In this document: piece after piece, positions 1 through 12,100 of the stretch
Numbering within the stretch: the first letter of the stretch is position 1
Layout: each line of letters starts with the position of its first letter
Origin: Akebia trifoliata
Lineage: Eukaryota > Streptophyta > Magnoliopsida > Ranunculales > Lardizabalaceae
Assembly (NCBI GenBank): GCA_017979445.1
Contig: CM030709.1
Location: 4,940,001-5,004,000 of the forward strand
Length of the DNA: 64,000 bases
Reading direction: 5' to 3'
Notes under the pieces: model-generated
Told to the model about the DNA's origin: nothing
Databases searched by the model: none
What the model saw: the letters and a program-made list of their open reading frames with translations, nothing else
Made by a program: the position numbers and the translations under genes

Positions 1-279
1 ATCTCTATGGTGAGAAGATCATCCTCACCAAAAGTCAGATCATTCCAAAACTTATAACCCCATCAAAATTGATTTACAAAAAATGGACGGTCCATGATTT
101 TTCAACGTGTAAACATGGGGCTAAACATTTCGGAATGGGCTGATTTTTGGGGAGGATGATCTTCTAATCATAGAGATCATCCTCACCAAAAATCAGCTAA
201 TTCCAAAACTTCTAACCCATGTAGGACAAAACACGTTTGTTAAAGTGTGTGGTAAAACTTAGGGTGCTGAACATTTCCC
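1..279. mobile_element. Foldback element A, left-truncated by the window edge
   Basis: This is the right part of a foldback element of the kind that fills the next 2.3 kb. It carries the shared spacer with the GGACGGTCCA-like centre, one hairpin arm built on GGTGAGGATGATC and its complement, and a right outer arm ending GAACATTTCCC next to (TA)n at 280-290. The left end lies outside the window. Confidence 0.75.
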
Positions 280-290
280 TATATATATAT

Positions 291-671
291 GGGTCCCGTT
301 CGCCACCCTTAGTTTTACCACACACTTTAACAAACGCGTTTTGTCTTATATGGGTTAGAAGTTTCGGAATGAGCTGATTTTTGGTGAGGATGATCTCTAT
401 GGTGAGGAGATCATCCTCACCAAAAATCAGCTCATTCCAAAACTTCTAACCCCATCAAAATTGATTTACAAAAAATGGACGGTCCACGATTTTTCAACGT
501 GTAAACATGGGGCTAAACATTTCGGAATGGGCTGATTTTTGGTGAGGATGATCTCCTCACCATAGAGATCATCCTCACCAAAAATCAGCTCATTCCAAAA
601 CTTCTAACCCATGTAAGACAAAACACGTTTGTTAAAGTGTGTGGTAAAACTAAGGGTGGCGAACGGGACCC
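291..671. mobile_element. Foldback element B, 381 bp, cloverleaf type
   Basis: The outer 61-bp arms (291-351 and 611-671) are near-perfect inverted repeats starting GGGTCCCGTTCGCC. Between them lie two self-complementary blocks of about 102 bp (352-453 and 508-610), each folding on GGTGAGGATGATCTC and its complement, and a 54-bp unique spacer. The predicted single-strand fold is one stem with two side hairpins. (TA)n lies on both sides. There is no coding capacity, so it is non-autonomous. The superfamily is not certain; the (TA)n target preference recalls Micron-like MITEs. Confidence 0.85.
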
Positions 672-690
672 TATATATATATATTATATA

Positions 691-1071
691 GGGTCCCGTT
701 CGCCACCCTTAGTTTTACCACACACTTTAACAAACGTGTTTTGTCTTACATGGGTTAGAAGTTTTGGAATGAGCTGATTTTTGGTGAGGATGATCTCTAT
801 GGTGAGGAGATCATCCTCACCAAAAATCAGCCCATTCCGAAATGTTTAGCCCCATGTTTACACGTTGAAAAATCGTGGACCGTCCATTTTTTGTAAATCA
901 ATTTTGATGGGGTTAGAAGTTTTGGAATGAGCTGATTTTTGGTGAGGATGATCTCCTCACCATAGAGATCATCCTCACCAAAAATCAGCTCATTCCGAAA
1001 CTTCTAACCCATGTAAGACAAAACGCATTTGTTAAAGTGTGTGGTAAAACTAAGGGTGCCGAACGGGACCC
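691..1071. mobile_element. Foldback element C, 381 bp
   Basis: It has the same length, termini and two-hairpin layout as the copy at 291-671, but the central spacer is in the opposite orientation (GTGGACCGTCC instead of GGACGGTCCAC). It sits between (TA)n tracts at 672-690 and 1072-1081. Confidence 0.85.
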
Positions 1072-1081
1072 TATATATATA

Positions 1082-1462
1082 GGGTCCCGTTCGGCACCCT
1101 TAGTTTTACCACACACTTTAACAAACGTTTTTTGTCCTACATGGGTTATAAGTTTTGGAATGGGCTGATTTTTGGTGAGAATGATCTCTATGATTAGAAG
1201 ATCATCCTCCCCAAAAATCAGCCCATTCCGAAATGTTTAGCCCTATGTTTACACATTGAAAAATTGTGGACCGTCCATTTTTTGTAAACCATTTTTGATG
1301 GGGTTAGAAGTTTTGGAATGAACTGATTTTTGGTGAGGATGATCTCCTCACCATAGAGATCATCCTCACCAAAAATCAGCTCATTCCAAAACTTCTAACC
1401 CATGTAAGACAAAACGCGTTTGTTAAAGTGTGTGGTAAAACTTAGGGTGCCGAACGGGACCC
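1082..1462. mobile_element. Foldback element D, 381 bp
   Basis: This is the third copy of exactly 381 bp, with outer ends GGGTCCCGTTCGGC. Its spacer orientation matches the copy at 691-1071. Point differences in the spacer (for example ATTGTGGACC) show it is not a simple recent tandem duplication of its neighbour. Confidence 0.85.
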
Positions 1463-1475
1463 TATATATATATAT

Positions 1476-1832
1476 GGGTCGCGTTATTACGACCCCCTTT
1501 GCGACACACCTTTTTGTCTTATATGGGCAAAAATGTTTGGAATGGGCTGATTTTTTGTGAGGATGATCTCTGTGATGAAGGGATCATCCTGGCAAAAAAT
1601 CATCCCATTCCAAAACTTCTAACCCCATCAAAATTGATTTACAAAAATTGCACGGTCTATAATTTTTCAATAAAAATCGGACGGTCTAGAAGTTTTAGAA
1701 TGGGATGATTTTTTGCCAGGATGATCTCCTCACCATAGAGATCATCCTCACAAAAAATCAGCCCATTCCAAACATTTTTGCCCATATAAGACAAAAAGGT
1801 GTGTCGCAAAGGGGGTCGTAATAACGTGACCC
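1476..1832. mobile_element. Foldback element E, 357 bp, GTTATTACGACC termini
   Basis: The outer arms differ completely from the preceding copies (GGGTCGCGTTATTACGACC and its complement), but the internal hairpins and spacer belong to the same family. It matches the solitary copy at 13963-14331. Short open frames inside it are by-products of the repeat, not genes. Confidence 0.85.
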
Positions 1833-1852
1833 TATATATATATATATATATA

Positions 1853-2239
1853 GGGAGCGGTTCGGCAGCCCTAAAGTTTGCCAAGTTTGGTGCCAAACAT
1901 TTTTTGTAAATCACTTTTGATGGGGTTAGAAGTTTGAAATAGGCTGATTTTTTGTGAGGATGATCTCTACGGTGAAGAGATCATCCTCACAAAAAATCTG
2001 CTCATTTTGAAACGTCTAACCCTAGTTTACAAGTTGAAGAATCGTGGACCGTCCAATTTTTGTAAATCACTTTTGATGGGATTAGAAGTTTTGGAATAGG
2101 CTGATTTTTGGTGAGGATGATCTCCTCATCATAGAGATCATCCTCACAAAAAATCAGCTCATTCCAAAGCTTCTAACCCATATTTTGAAAAATGTTTGGC
2201 ACCAAACTTGGCAAACTTTAGGGCTGCTGAACCGTCCCC
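1853..2239. mobile_element. Foldback element F, about 387 bp, third terminus type
   Basis: The termini read GGGAGCGGTTCGGCAGCCC on the left and the near complement on the right, followed by a TTTGCCAAGTTTGG arm. The same core hairpins and GGACCGTCC spacer lie inside. It is flanked by long (TA)n tracts at 1833-1852 and 2240-2293. Confidence 0.8.
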
Positions 2240-2244
2240 ATATA

Positions 2245-2293
<49 letters not shown>

Positions 2294-2297
<4 letters not shown>

Positions 2298-2616
2298 CCC
2301 GTTCAGCAACAAACATTTTGGCAAAACATGGGTTAGAGGTTTTGGAATGGGCTGATTTTTGGTGAGGATGATCTCTACGGTGAGGAGATCATCCTCACAA
2401 AAATCAGCCCATTCCAAAACTTCTAGCACCAGTTTACAAGTTGAAAAATCGTGGACTGTCCATTTTTTGTAAATCATTTTTGATGGAGTTAGAAGTTTTG
2501 GAATGGGCTGATTTTTGGTGATGATGATCTCCTCACCAAAAATCAGCCCATTCCAAAACCTCTAACCCATGTTTTGAAAAATGTTTTGCCAAAATGTTTG
2601 TTGCTGAACATTTCCC
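2294..2616. mobile_element. Foldback element G, about 323 bp, fourth terminus type
   Basis: The left end is GGGTCCCGTTCAGCAAC and the right end is GTTGCTGAACATTTCCC. The right end shares the diverged ACATTTCCC terminus with the first element of the array (1-279). Core hairpins and spacer are conserved; one inner hairpin is shortened. A (TA)n tract follows at 2617-2640. Confidence 0.8.
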
Positions 2617-2737
2617 ATATATATATATATATATATATATCTTTATCTTTGCCTTTGATTTCTCTCTCATTTTGCTCACACCAATGGCACATTATACACC
2701 CTTTTCAAGACAAATGAACTTGTAAATGTTTGGCCCA

Positions 2738-3027
2738 TGTTGAGTTTAGTCCCACATCATACACTCATTGTCTTGTCTCTCTCCTTAGAAGCTCTTGGGC
2801 CTCTCCACTCATTGCCAATTGATTTTCAGTTGACCCCCAAGTTTATCATGGTATCAAAACGGGCCTTTCTTTCCTCCACGTGCTTTGGCCCAGTCTGACC
2901 TACACATGCGGAGTGTGTTGAGTTCAGTCCCACATCAGACACTCAGTGCCTTGTCTCTCTCCTTATAAGTTCCTTGGCCTCTCCACTCATTTCCATTTGG
3001 TTTTGAGTTGGACACCCAAATTTATCA
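2738..3027 (+). mobile_element. Complete 290-bp TRIM/SMART-type LTR miniature
   Basis: Two direct repeats of 111-112 bp (2738-2848 and 2916-3027) start TGTTGAGTT and end TTTATCA, giving canonical TG...CA LTR ends. Right after LTR1 is TGGTATCAAAAC (2849-2860), close to the initiator-Met tRNA primer-binding site TGGTATCAGAGC. The internal part is only 67 bp. The 5-bp sequence GCCCA occurs directly before (2733-2737) and after (3028-3032) as a target-site duplication. It has no coding capacity and must have moved with enzymes from another element. LTR divergence (several substitutions) indicates it is not very recent. Confidence 0.85.
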
Positions 3028-3032
3028 GCCCA

Positions 3033-4730
3033 CCTATTATAGACTTAAATACCAAAAATCAAAATGATGATTTTGAGCCATTTGACTTGAGTACCCAAAA
3101 GAAATAATAGGATTAATGGCTAAAAATTACAGGTCTTCCATTGAGTTGGCCAAACATTATTGACATATTTAAATGTCTTAAATCAGCGTGTTGATACGAA
3201 TCAGAGTTCAAAGGGGAAGGACAATGAGCCCTCGATCCGTAACAGATGGAGGAGGATTTGGGGTCCAAGATATGGCACCTTTGTGGCAATCTATTTAATT
3301 ATATTAAAAGGCCCAAAGAATTGGGATTTCCCTATCGGGCCAGATCATTTCAGGATAAAAGAATAGGCCCAAAACAAGTACTAGATCCAGCGACTAAAAA
3401 TTACTAAAGAAAATACTCATATCCAACGTCCGAAAATCCCTCAACAAGCTATTTATTTATTTGTGTATAAAATCATGAGGGGTGAGCCAAATCATTCTAG
3501 ATGAACTTAAATATTCAAAAGTAGTACCATTTCATGTTTTTTTATTTTATTTTTCAATAAGTGTAAATTTAAATATTCAACATGTTTAGGTTCGATTGTA
3601 GATGGTTTTCAAGTCCGTCGTCGAATCCCAGGACTCAACCTTGGACAAGCGGTGGAAGCTACCAAACTAAAGTACAATAGCAATAGAGAAAATTTTCGGT
3701 GGAGCATTGAAATGCATAGTGATCAGAAAGAAAACTAATGGGATTAGATACCTAGTTAGATAGTCATGTAATATGGAACATTTGATTTATGCATTTTCTT
3801 TTATCTTGGCATATTTTGTTTGAATCGCGCATTGTTTCTGTTGTGAACATCCAATGGTTATAAAAAAATCAATCGATGTGATTTCGAAGATTAACTTGTT
3901 GTTGTCTAACCATTAGAGTAAGGGTTTTATTAACGTTAAGATGCATTAAATGCATTTTCAAACTTCAGTTTCCTACCAAAAATGCCCCCAATTTTTTTCC
4001 ACTAAACAAACCCCCAAGTGATTATTTCCAAGGTGTTAATGCATCTTAAGTTCACATGTTAACAAAACCCTAGATTTAAATACCCTCCAACCACGCTCAA
4101 GTCAAATGGTTGAGAATCACTAAAGAAAATATTCAAGTCCGATCCAAATTGGTGTCTCCTTCGTATAGCAACATGCAGTGTCTACATGGCACTATTTGGT
4201 CAAAGATTAAATACAACCGTACAATACAGAAAATGACTTGGTTAAGAGTCCAATGTGTTTTAAACTCCAATCAAGTCGTGCCACATAAATATCTTTAATA
4301 GGAATGAGACACTTTACCTGACCCTAAATTCCAAATTCTATTCTTCAAAAGGGTCAACTAGTTGCACACCACTAAGTGTTGGTTGCACACAAATTTAAAT
4401 TTTTTTTTTTTTTTTATAACCTGTATTATCCTATTAATTGCACTCATTATGGTGACGTAGGGTGGTTTAGGGTTTATTCACATTCTCATGACTTCAACTT
4501 CTTGATTCTATAAATTGTAAGGAGTGCAACCTTTTCTTTATTATGTTTGGAGTGCAATTGATAGTGGATGGTGCGCAACTAATCGTTCCTTTCTTCAATA
4601 TTAATAAAGTGATTGATTTAACTTCAGGCTTCATGATCATGACACGTGTAAAGTCTCCACCAATCAATCAAATGGAGAATAGGTTAACGAAAATCCCCTG
4701 ATAACTAACGGATGGTAATTTAGACACTTT
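3033..4730. other. Intergenic stretch without recognised gene
   Basis: This is AT-rich DNA upstream of the first gene. Short open frames at 3160-3366 and 4110-4298 have no recognisable motif and no coding context. The last 100-200 bp (about 4600-4740) should include the promoter of the DUF707 gene, but I see no convincing TATA box. Confidence 0.5.
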
Positions 4731-4739
4731 CGAATAAGA

Positions 4740-6131
4740 AGAAGGCGACTTTCCCTTCATCTCAAATCATCCTTCACTTAAACTTTAAGAAAAAAAAAAA
4801 ACTAATTTTGTCTTTCTGAACAATTCCCCAACTCCAACCTCTCAAAACGATCGACGAACTTGTAAGCTTCTTAAACCCTAACTTCTCAGAATAACAATAA
4901 ATCTGTTATATTATTTTTATTTTTTCGTATTTCTGGTTTGAATTCAAGTGCTTTATATTTGATTATCCGTTTTTTGACTGTCGATTTTTTTTTTTTTTTT
5001 TGGTTACTTATGTTGAGTTTGTTTGCTTCACCAATTAGGGTTTTAATGGAGAGTGGACTATTTCATCATTTTTTTTATTTCTTCCATTCTTCACGAATTT
5101 TTAATTGTTCATAATGTAACTTAAATTTAGTCTTGTTTATTTTTAATTTTTTAATTTTATTCAACAATTTTTAGCATAATTTAAGCGCTTTTTGTAAGAA
5201 ATCCATCGAGTTTAGTGAATTGGTATGTCGTCTTAATTAAATTTTGTTTATTATCGGTCTTTGATAGAGGAAAAAAAGGATTATGTATTTATTTATTTAT
5301 TTATTTTTATTCCACAATTAGGTAGTTTCTAGAGGAATTTGATGTCGATTTAGGAGTGGGGTTTTACATTTGATACTAAATACAAAATCTCGAACTAATG
5401 TTGGATTCATAAATTGAAATTGATTTTATTTACCATTTAATGTTTCCTTTATAAATCTCATTGTAGTGCTATGTTCTTCAGTTAGGCTTGCTTGGTACGA
5501 CAACCGTAAATTCGCAATCTTTTATGCTGCAAAGTTTTGCTTGCACACAAAACTTTCCTCTCTTTTGGTAGTGATTTTTGAGATGTCAAAGTTTTGTGCC
5601 ATTTCTTAAGGGAAATCATGGGAGCATGCAAAACATTGCAGTCCAAGCACTTAAAAAAAATGTACTGCTTTTTGTGGAGGGACAACCAAGCGTCCCCAAG
5701 ATCACAAAATTTGTTCTAATCTAATTTACCGCAATTGGTGTTCGTACCAAGTGGGGACATTAGTTTTTTTAAGGTACCACATACTTGCATTTCAAATATC
5801 ATTGTTAGAGTAATATACTGTTCGAGGGCATAGGAAGATGGGGCGTTTTTGGTGCTCAAGCCATTTCATTATTAAATGATAATAACTTATTGATATATTC
5901 ATTATTAGTAGATGTACCAGTTTGGCCTCCAATGAATTTTGGAAACAAAGTTTTTGATAACTCTTCAATGCTTGAGCTAAAATTTTAAGTTTATGTCGTG
6001 TTAGAACTCACCTTGCTTGTACTCTGTAGAAGATTAGTGAAGCTTTCTTGAGGAAGAAGTGCTCAAGGGTTTGACATACAATTCTAGAGCTCCATTGATG
6101 CTAGTGGAGTGAGTTGAGTGACTATACCAAG
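4740..6131 (+). other. 5' leader of the DUF707 gene with a leader intron
   Basis: CT-rich leader sequence at about 4740-4861 is followed by a donor-like site (CTT|GTAAGC at 4861/4862) and about 1.1 kb of T-rich intron-like DNA. The start-codon exon probably begins near 6000-6030. The exact acceptor is not certain from sequence alone. Retained or alternative leader splicing would change the 5' UTR only. Confidence 0.45.
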
Positions 6132-9100
6132 ATGGGGATCATCCACCGTAGGTTCGTATTACTTGCATACTTCTGAGCTATACTTACTGCCAAATATATT
6201 TCTCATATTGGTGAGTACCTTCAAGTGTAATTTTTTTAATTAACTTTCTATTTGGTTTGCAGTGGAGTTCTTAAAAGATCGAATGACAGTGCTAGACTTG
6301 TTATCACAACTATTATGGGAGTCGTCTTTGGATTTTTTGTGGGTGTTTCATTTCCATCAGTTTCCAAGGTACTTCTGATGCAAGTGGATTTTTTAATCTT
6401 AGGAGCGGCTAAATCAAGCTTTATCAAGCCTTGTGACTAATTGAGAAACCTTGCAGCTTAACTTACGTTCTGGTCTTTTATCATCCATTGATTTCTCCAT
6501 TGTTGACGAAACTAGATCAGTCAGAACTACGAAGCCATTTGGATCTAAACCTGATCTGAATAGTTCAAGGGTACTCATCCTTGACCATTTGCTTAGTTTT
6601 TTACTTGTTTTCTAAGTCGTTTTTTTTTTTTTTTTTGCACGAGTTCTATGCCCCTTTAAAAGATAAATAATCTACTATGTCCTTGTAATCACTGGTGAAC
6701 ATCAACTAGAAATAACCTCACTGTTGTGCTTATTTGTCAATATTTGACATCTTGCAATAAATTTCGCTTTTAGTCAATTAATAAAATAAGTACTGTCAAA
6801 ATGAAGTCTAAGGTCTTTTGTTTTTTCAGGCAAGCATGTTTTCATTCAACCTCAAAATCTTTGAGACAATATTATACATTCTTGTGATTTGATATGGAAC
6901 AATTCCTTTTTATTACTTTTTTTTTATATAGAGATTCTATTGCCACACCAACTTTTGCTAACGCCACCCCAATTCATATGCAAATCACCAAAGAATTAGC
7001 ACACATCTTGGGCTGGCATTAACAAAATCTGGTGTGGCAATAGAAGCTCTCTTTTCCTCTTCTTTCATTACTTGTGGTGTTTCTGCAACTGTTGCTTCAG
7101 TTGGCAGTTACAGGTAAAAGCATGAAATGTTAAAATAAAATAAAAAAGATTTTACTAGGTGTATGAGTGCCACATAACATGTTGGCAATATCAAGTCCTT
7201 TTCTTCTCCATAGATATTGTGCAGAGTACCAAAAAATCCGTGGGCATTTTTAGGTCCTTTTCTTTTCATAAGCATTGTAGTTAGGGCAGATTAAATCGAG
7301 ACGTGCTTTTAATTCGATCCCAGGCTTTTATTGCTCAACAACTAGGCAGCTTTGTCGACTATACCAAAGTGCGAGAAGTTCAGAATTTAGTTCTGGTATG
7401 GATGCCTAGGAGGTGATTGTTAACATGACTATAATAAAATTAACCTCATGGCTGAAAAGTGGTCGTATTAATGTAGAATATACATTTTGATTGATTTTCT
7501 GTTGCATTTTATTTTGTTTTGAAATATGAGCCGGCGTTTATCTTCCCGAAGAATTTGTAAATTCATTGAATTATGATATAAGGTTCAGAAGAGAAACAAT
7601 CAGTATATTTACACTTATTAAATGGAGCTGGTTTACCCTACTTTCAAATAACATGTAATTTTCTGTTAAAAAAATTATATGGGCAATGAATTCCAAAGGT
7701 AGGACAAACTTGCTGATCTATTAAAATTTTTACTGAATAATATGTGCCATATGAAGCAAGGCACATGGTTGGTCTGTCCATCATTGAGTAACTAACACTT
7801 AAGTAGTGATAAAATACTAGTTGGCTTCTTTTATTCCTTTTCACTTGCTGACCCTAAAGCAGTGGCTTGTTCTTAGTACATTAGTTGTTTATTATTTATA
7901 ATAGATCAGAAATACTAAATTTGCTGGCATTTCGTTTATTTTCTCCAGATATATGTTCCATCAAATCCTCGTGGTGCAGAGTTATTACCTCCCGGGATTG
8001 TTGTTTCTGAATCAGATTTCTATTTGCGCAGATTATGGGGTGATCCCAATGAGGTGTGTTGTTTTTCTTTTGGTAGCAGTGGTAGATATTTTGATTGTTT
8101 TGGACATTTAGTTTGTCTAAGTTCTCTTACTTGGCCCCTATGAATTTTGTTTGAAGGGGGCATGGGTGGTGGGTATGGAGCAATTGGACGGGATGTAAAT
8201 TTGTATTTTAGATTGTGTATTAATTTGAAGTTTTCTTTATTTGTTAAGTTTGCTTAGAAATAGTATACCCATCAAAATAAATTCTGTAAATAGGGTCCTG
8301 CAATTCTTTCCTCTCCTCGCCATAGACTAAAGTAACTTCGTGGTACCTGATGACCATTGATCTTAGCTGACATCTTTGTCTCCATGAATTTCCTTATTAG
8401 AGTTGCACGCAGTATGCCTTATCTTGCTTTGATTTGTAGTACTTCTGTTTAATTTAGTGAATATGTGTGTGCACGCATACACAGACAGGCAGGAATAAAT
8501 GGCTATGAGCTAGAGATCAGGGAACTCTAGGTTATAAGGCTTCCATCTTTTGCATATGTGGGTGAAATGTTTAGGTCATGGGATTTGTTTTCACACAATT
8601 TTTTTCTGAAACATCTAGGATCTGAAAATTAGGCCAAAGTACTTGGTGACATTCACAGTTGGGTTTGATCAGAGGAACAACATAAATGCTTGCCTTAAAA
8701 AGGTAATATGGATGGCTTTGATTATTATCTTTAGTTTTCTTATTTCTTTTACGAAGTACTGAATGTCTTTTTGATTTTTATATTTCCTGGTAGTTTTCCG
8801 AGGATTTCACTATTTTACTTTTTCACTACGATGGTCGGGCAAGCGAATGGGATCAATTTGAGTGGTCAAGGCGTGCAATTCATGTTAGTGTAAAGAAACA
8901 GACAAAATGGTACTATTTATGAAGATCTGTAAATTTTAGATCTCTTATTTTTTTATCATCTTATGTGGAAAATTTATTGAAATTGTAATTATGTCTAGAA
9001 CATTTCTGCAATCCGGTGAGGTGTCTACAAGGCTTTCTCTGCTTTATTGCATTCTTTGTAACCTTTGATCTTGCATGCGAGGAGATACTTTTGACTTGCT

Positions 9101-12100
9101 CCCTCTTAATTATTTTTGTAGGTGGTATGCCAAACGATTTTTGCATCCTGATGTTGTAGCAGCATACGATTACATTTTTATCTGGGATGAAGACCTTGGT
9201 GTTGAGCACTTCAATGCAGAGAAGTAGTTTTATGTTTTTCTTTAATTAATCAGGGTTCTTGATCAATTGTAAAAGCAATTGCACTTTGACATGTTTTTTT
9301 CCCCCTTTCATATTTTAAACAATGTACCAGGTATATTCAACTGGTAAAGAAACATGGCTTGGATATCTCTCAGCCGGGTCTTGAGCCAAATAAAGGATTG
9401 ACATGGCAGATGACTAAGAGGAGAGGTGACAAAGAAGTTCACAAGTAGGATTACTTCTTTATTGAATTTTTTTTTTCCGAAAGATTTTTTAATTTTGATA
9501 TGAATATGGAATGAAAATTGGACATAATTCAGTTTAAGCCTTTTAAATTGTAAATGACTTGATTTTTCACAGGGAAACAGAAGAGAAACCAGGCTGGTGT
9601 AGTGACCCACATTTGCCCCCATGTGCAGCGTACTCTCTCTCTCTCTCCTCTTGTTTGTGTGTGTGTTGACAAATGGGAAATTTTCCTATTTGGCTGAAGT
9701 GTGGTCATCAATCTGAACCATCCTTCTACCCTAAAATTATACAACCTTTTGATCCATATGATCTATTCAAATATATTATTCATAAGTGGAACTAATTTGG
9801 GCTTTGTTCCAAAATTTGTCAAAATAAAACCAAGATGAATAATTGGATGGCTAGGATTCCATCAATCATATTTTGGGCTGTAGATAGACCAAGAGATGGC
9901 CTTCTGATTCTGTGTTCTGGATGACGACCAAGTTCATATCATTTTACTCAACCATATCATGTAGAGAGGGTGTACCTTAAGGTAAGGTTAATCATATGCT
10001 ACTGACCATCCCAACCTCTATGTCTCTCTGTGTGTTGCAAATGTCCATGAGGGGTCATCTTTGGCGCGTTTGGTGTTGTTGCATGGTAACTTAGAGTTCA
10101 AAATGTGGTTCTTTGATATGACCATACTCACTCAGCACTAACATATAACTATAGTCTCTCTTTTTCATCTGATTCATATACTCTTTGTTCATTAATTTAG
10201 TTTCGTGGAAATTATGGCCCCTGTATTTTCTCGGGAAGCATGGCGTTGCGTGTGGCATATGATTCAGGTATCATTGCATTTTTAAAGACAACATATATAG
10301 AAGAGAAACGGCAATAAATTGAAAAAATTTATCGAGATTTGTAGTGTGATTAAATCCCAACCCCTCTTTATGGGGCGGGGAACAACTGTCTTGTTTTATT
10401 TTGTATCATATTTCAGGATTCCTTCAGTTGGATATATTTCAGTTGTCATCTTCCAGTAGCCAAAAGTGTTTGATAATGTCTTTGCAGAATGATTTGGTGC
10501 ATGGATGGGGATTGGACTTTGCTCTAAGAAGATGTGTAGAGGTCAGTGGGTTCTACTTTTTTTTTAAGCATCTTAGGTTCTACAAACACACACATTTGCA
10601 TGAAACCTTAGGTAATGACTTATAGCCCCAATCTTTTGCTTGCTTCTGATGCAGACAAGACCACTCTGTTAAAGTTTGACTTCAATCGTTTAGGCGTCAA
10701 GTGAATTTGATTACTGGTTCCATAATCCTTATAAGCAACTCAAATGAACTTGAAAAATATCATTATCATAAAGCCCAATATTGAAAGTTAGGCATTTTCT
10801 TATGGGCCAATAAAGTGTCCATCGGTCCATCTCCTGTCAAAATAAATGTTTCAATCTGTTTTTCAGATCATGCAGCCTAGCATTTCCTTTTTAACACTAT
10901 TTATTTTTCTTTGGCATCTGTGCAGCCTGCACATGAGAAGATTGGCGTGGTTGATTCGCAATGGATTATTCATCAAGTCATACCTTCTCTTGGGAACCAG
11001 GTGTAACATTTTTCTTAGTAAACTTGCAATGTGGTTTGATTGATGCCTTGTGTATTTTGTGAATTTATGTTTATAGGTTCTTTGCATATAAGTTGTAGGC
11101 TATTAATTTCTTTGTTCTTGTGTGCTTATATTTTACGACCAAAGAATAGAGTCGCGCTGAAGTGACCGCAAGATTGTACCTCATATCGCACTTTCCTGAC
11201 ATGGAAGTGTGTAGGAACCATAGATACTTTTCTTTCGTATCTCGATGAAAGCATCTATGGTTCCTACACACTTCCCCACCAGGAAAGTGCAATATGAGGT
11301 ACAATCTTGAGGTCACTTCATTCTAAAGAATATCTTCTATGCTCCAGCAATCCAGAAGAGAAAAAAAAAAAGGGAAAATTTGACGGGTTCCAAAGAGCTT
11401 GGCCAAGCTGATGATAACACAAGTAAAGCTGTGTGAGGAACTTTAGCATAGAAGATTGACCTAAAAATCTCCGTGGTGATCAGCATCCAGAGAATCACAA
11501 AGATGCTTTATGATCCTCAGCCATGATCATTTCTTTGGAAAGGATTACTAGAAAGTGCAGAAACAAAAGAAAAATATTAGGGCTTGTTAGATATTTTGGT
11601 GAGGTCAATGACTTGTCCATCCAAGTTCTCCTTGAAAGAGTGATTTAGATCTTGATCCCTTGTTACCTCACCAACCACTTATCAGCTCGACTAACGATTT
11701 CTTTGATCCATCAATAGCAATTCCTTCAAGGAAGGTCATTTGCTCATACATACCTCCCTACTATGACTATAGCAGGGAGGTTTCCCTCTAATTGCCTCAG
11801 TTTCCTCATCAGTTATATGTCCTCTTTTTTCTCTTTATTTGTGGTGCATCCTCATGTTTTCCATTATTTTTTTTTGCTTCACCTATTGTTCTTACAACAC
11901 TTAACTTTTACAATATTTGTAGGGCGAGACAGAGAATGGGAAAGCGCCATGGGAAGGAGTACGTTCCCTATCCACTTTTATTTGGTGTTTTCTTTGCTCC
12001 CTTCTAAAAACAACCTTTTTTAGTCATTAGTGTTAAAAAAAAAACTTTTGTACTCTCAAAGTCTTCTCTGTTACTCTCCTTCTTACTTACGTAACAAGGA

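Noticed and set aside
1499..1914. Short open frames with a repeated MGKNVWNGLIFCEDDL-like peptide
   Set aside because: They lie inside foldback elements and recur at 13986-14207; they are translations of the repeat, not genes.
2154..2477. 107-residue open frame with YIYIYI run
   Set aside because: It reads across a (TA)n tract and two foldback elements.
1..2640. CRISPR-like regularly spaced repeats
   Set aside because: The repeats are foldback transposons with (TA)n between them in a plant genome, not short direct repeats with unique spacers.
11149..11324. Conserved miRNA hairpin in the DUF707 intron
   Set aside because: It has an 8-bp target duplication and many relatives in the window; it is a MITE.
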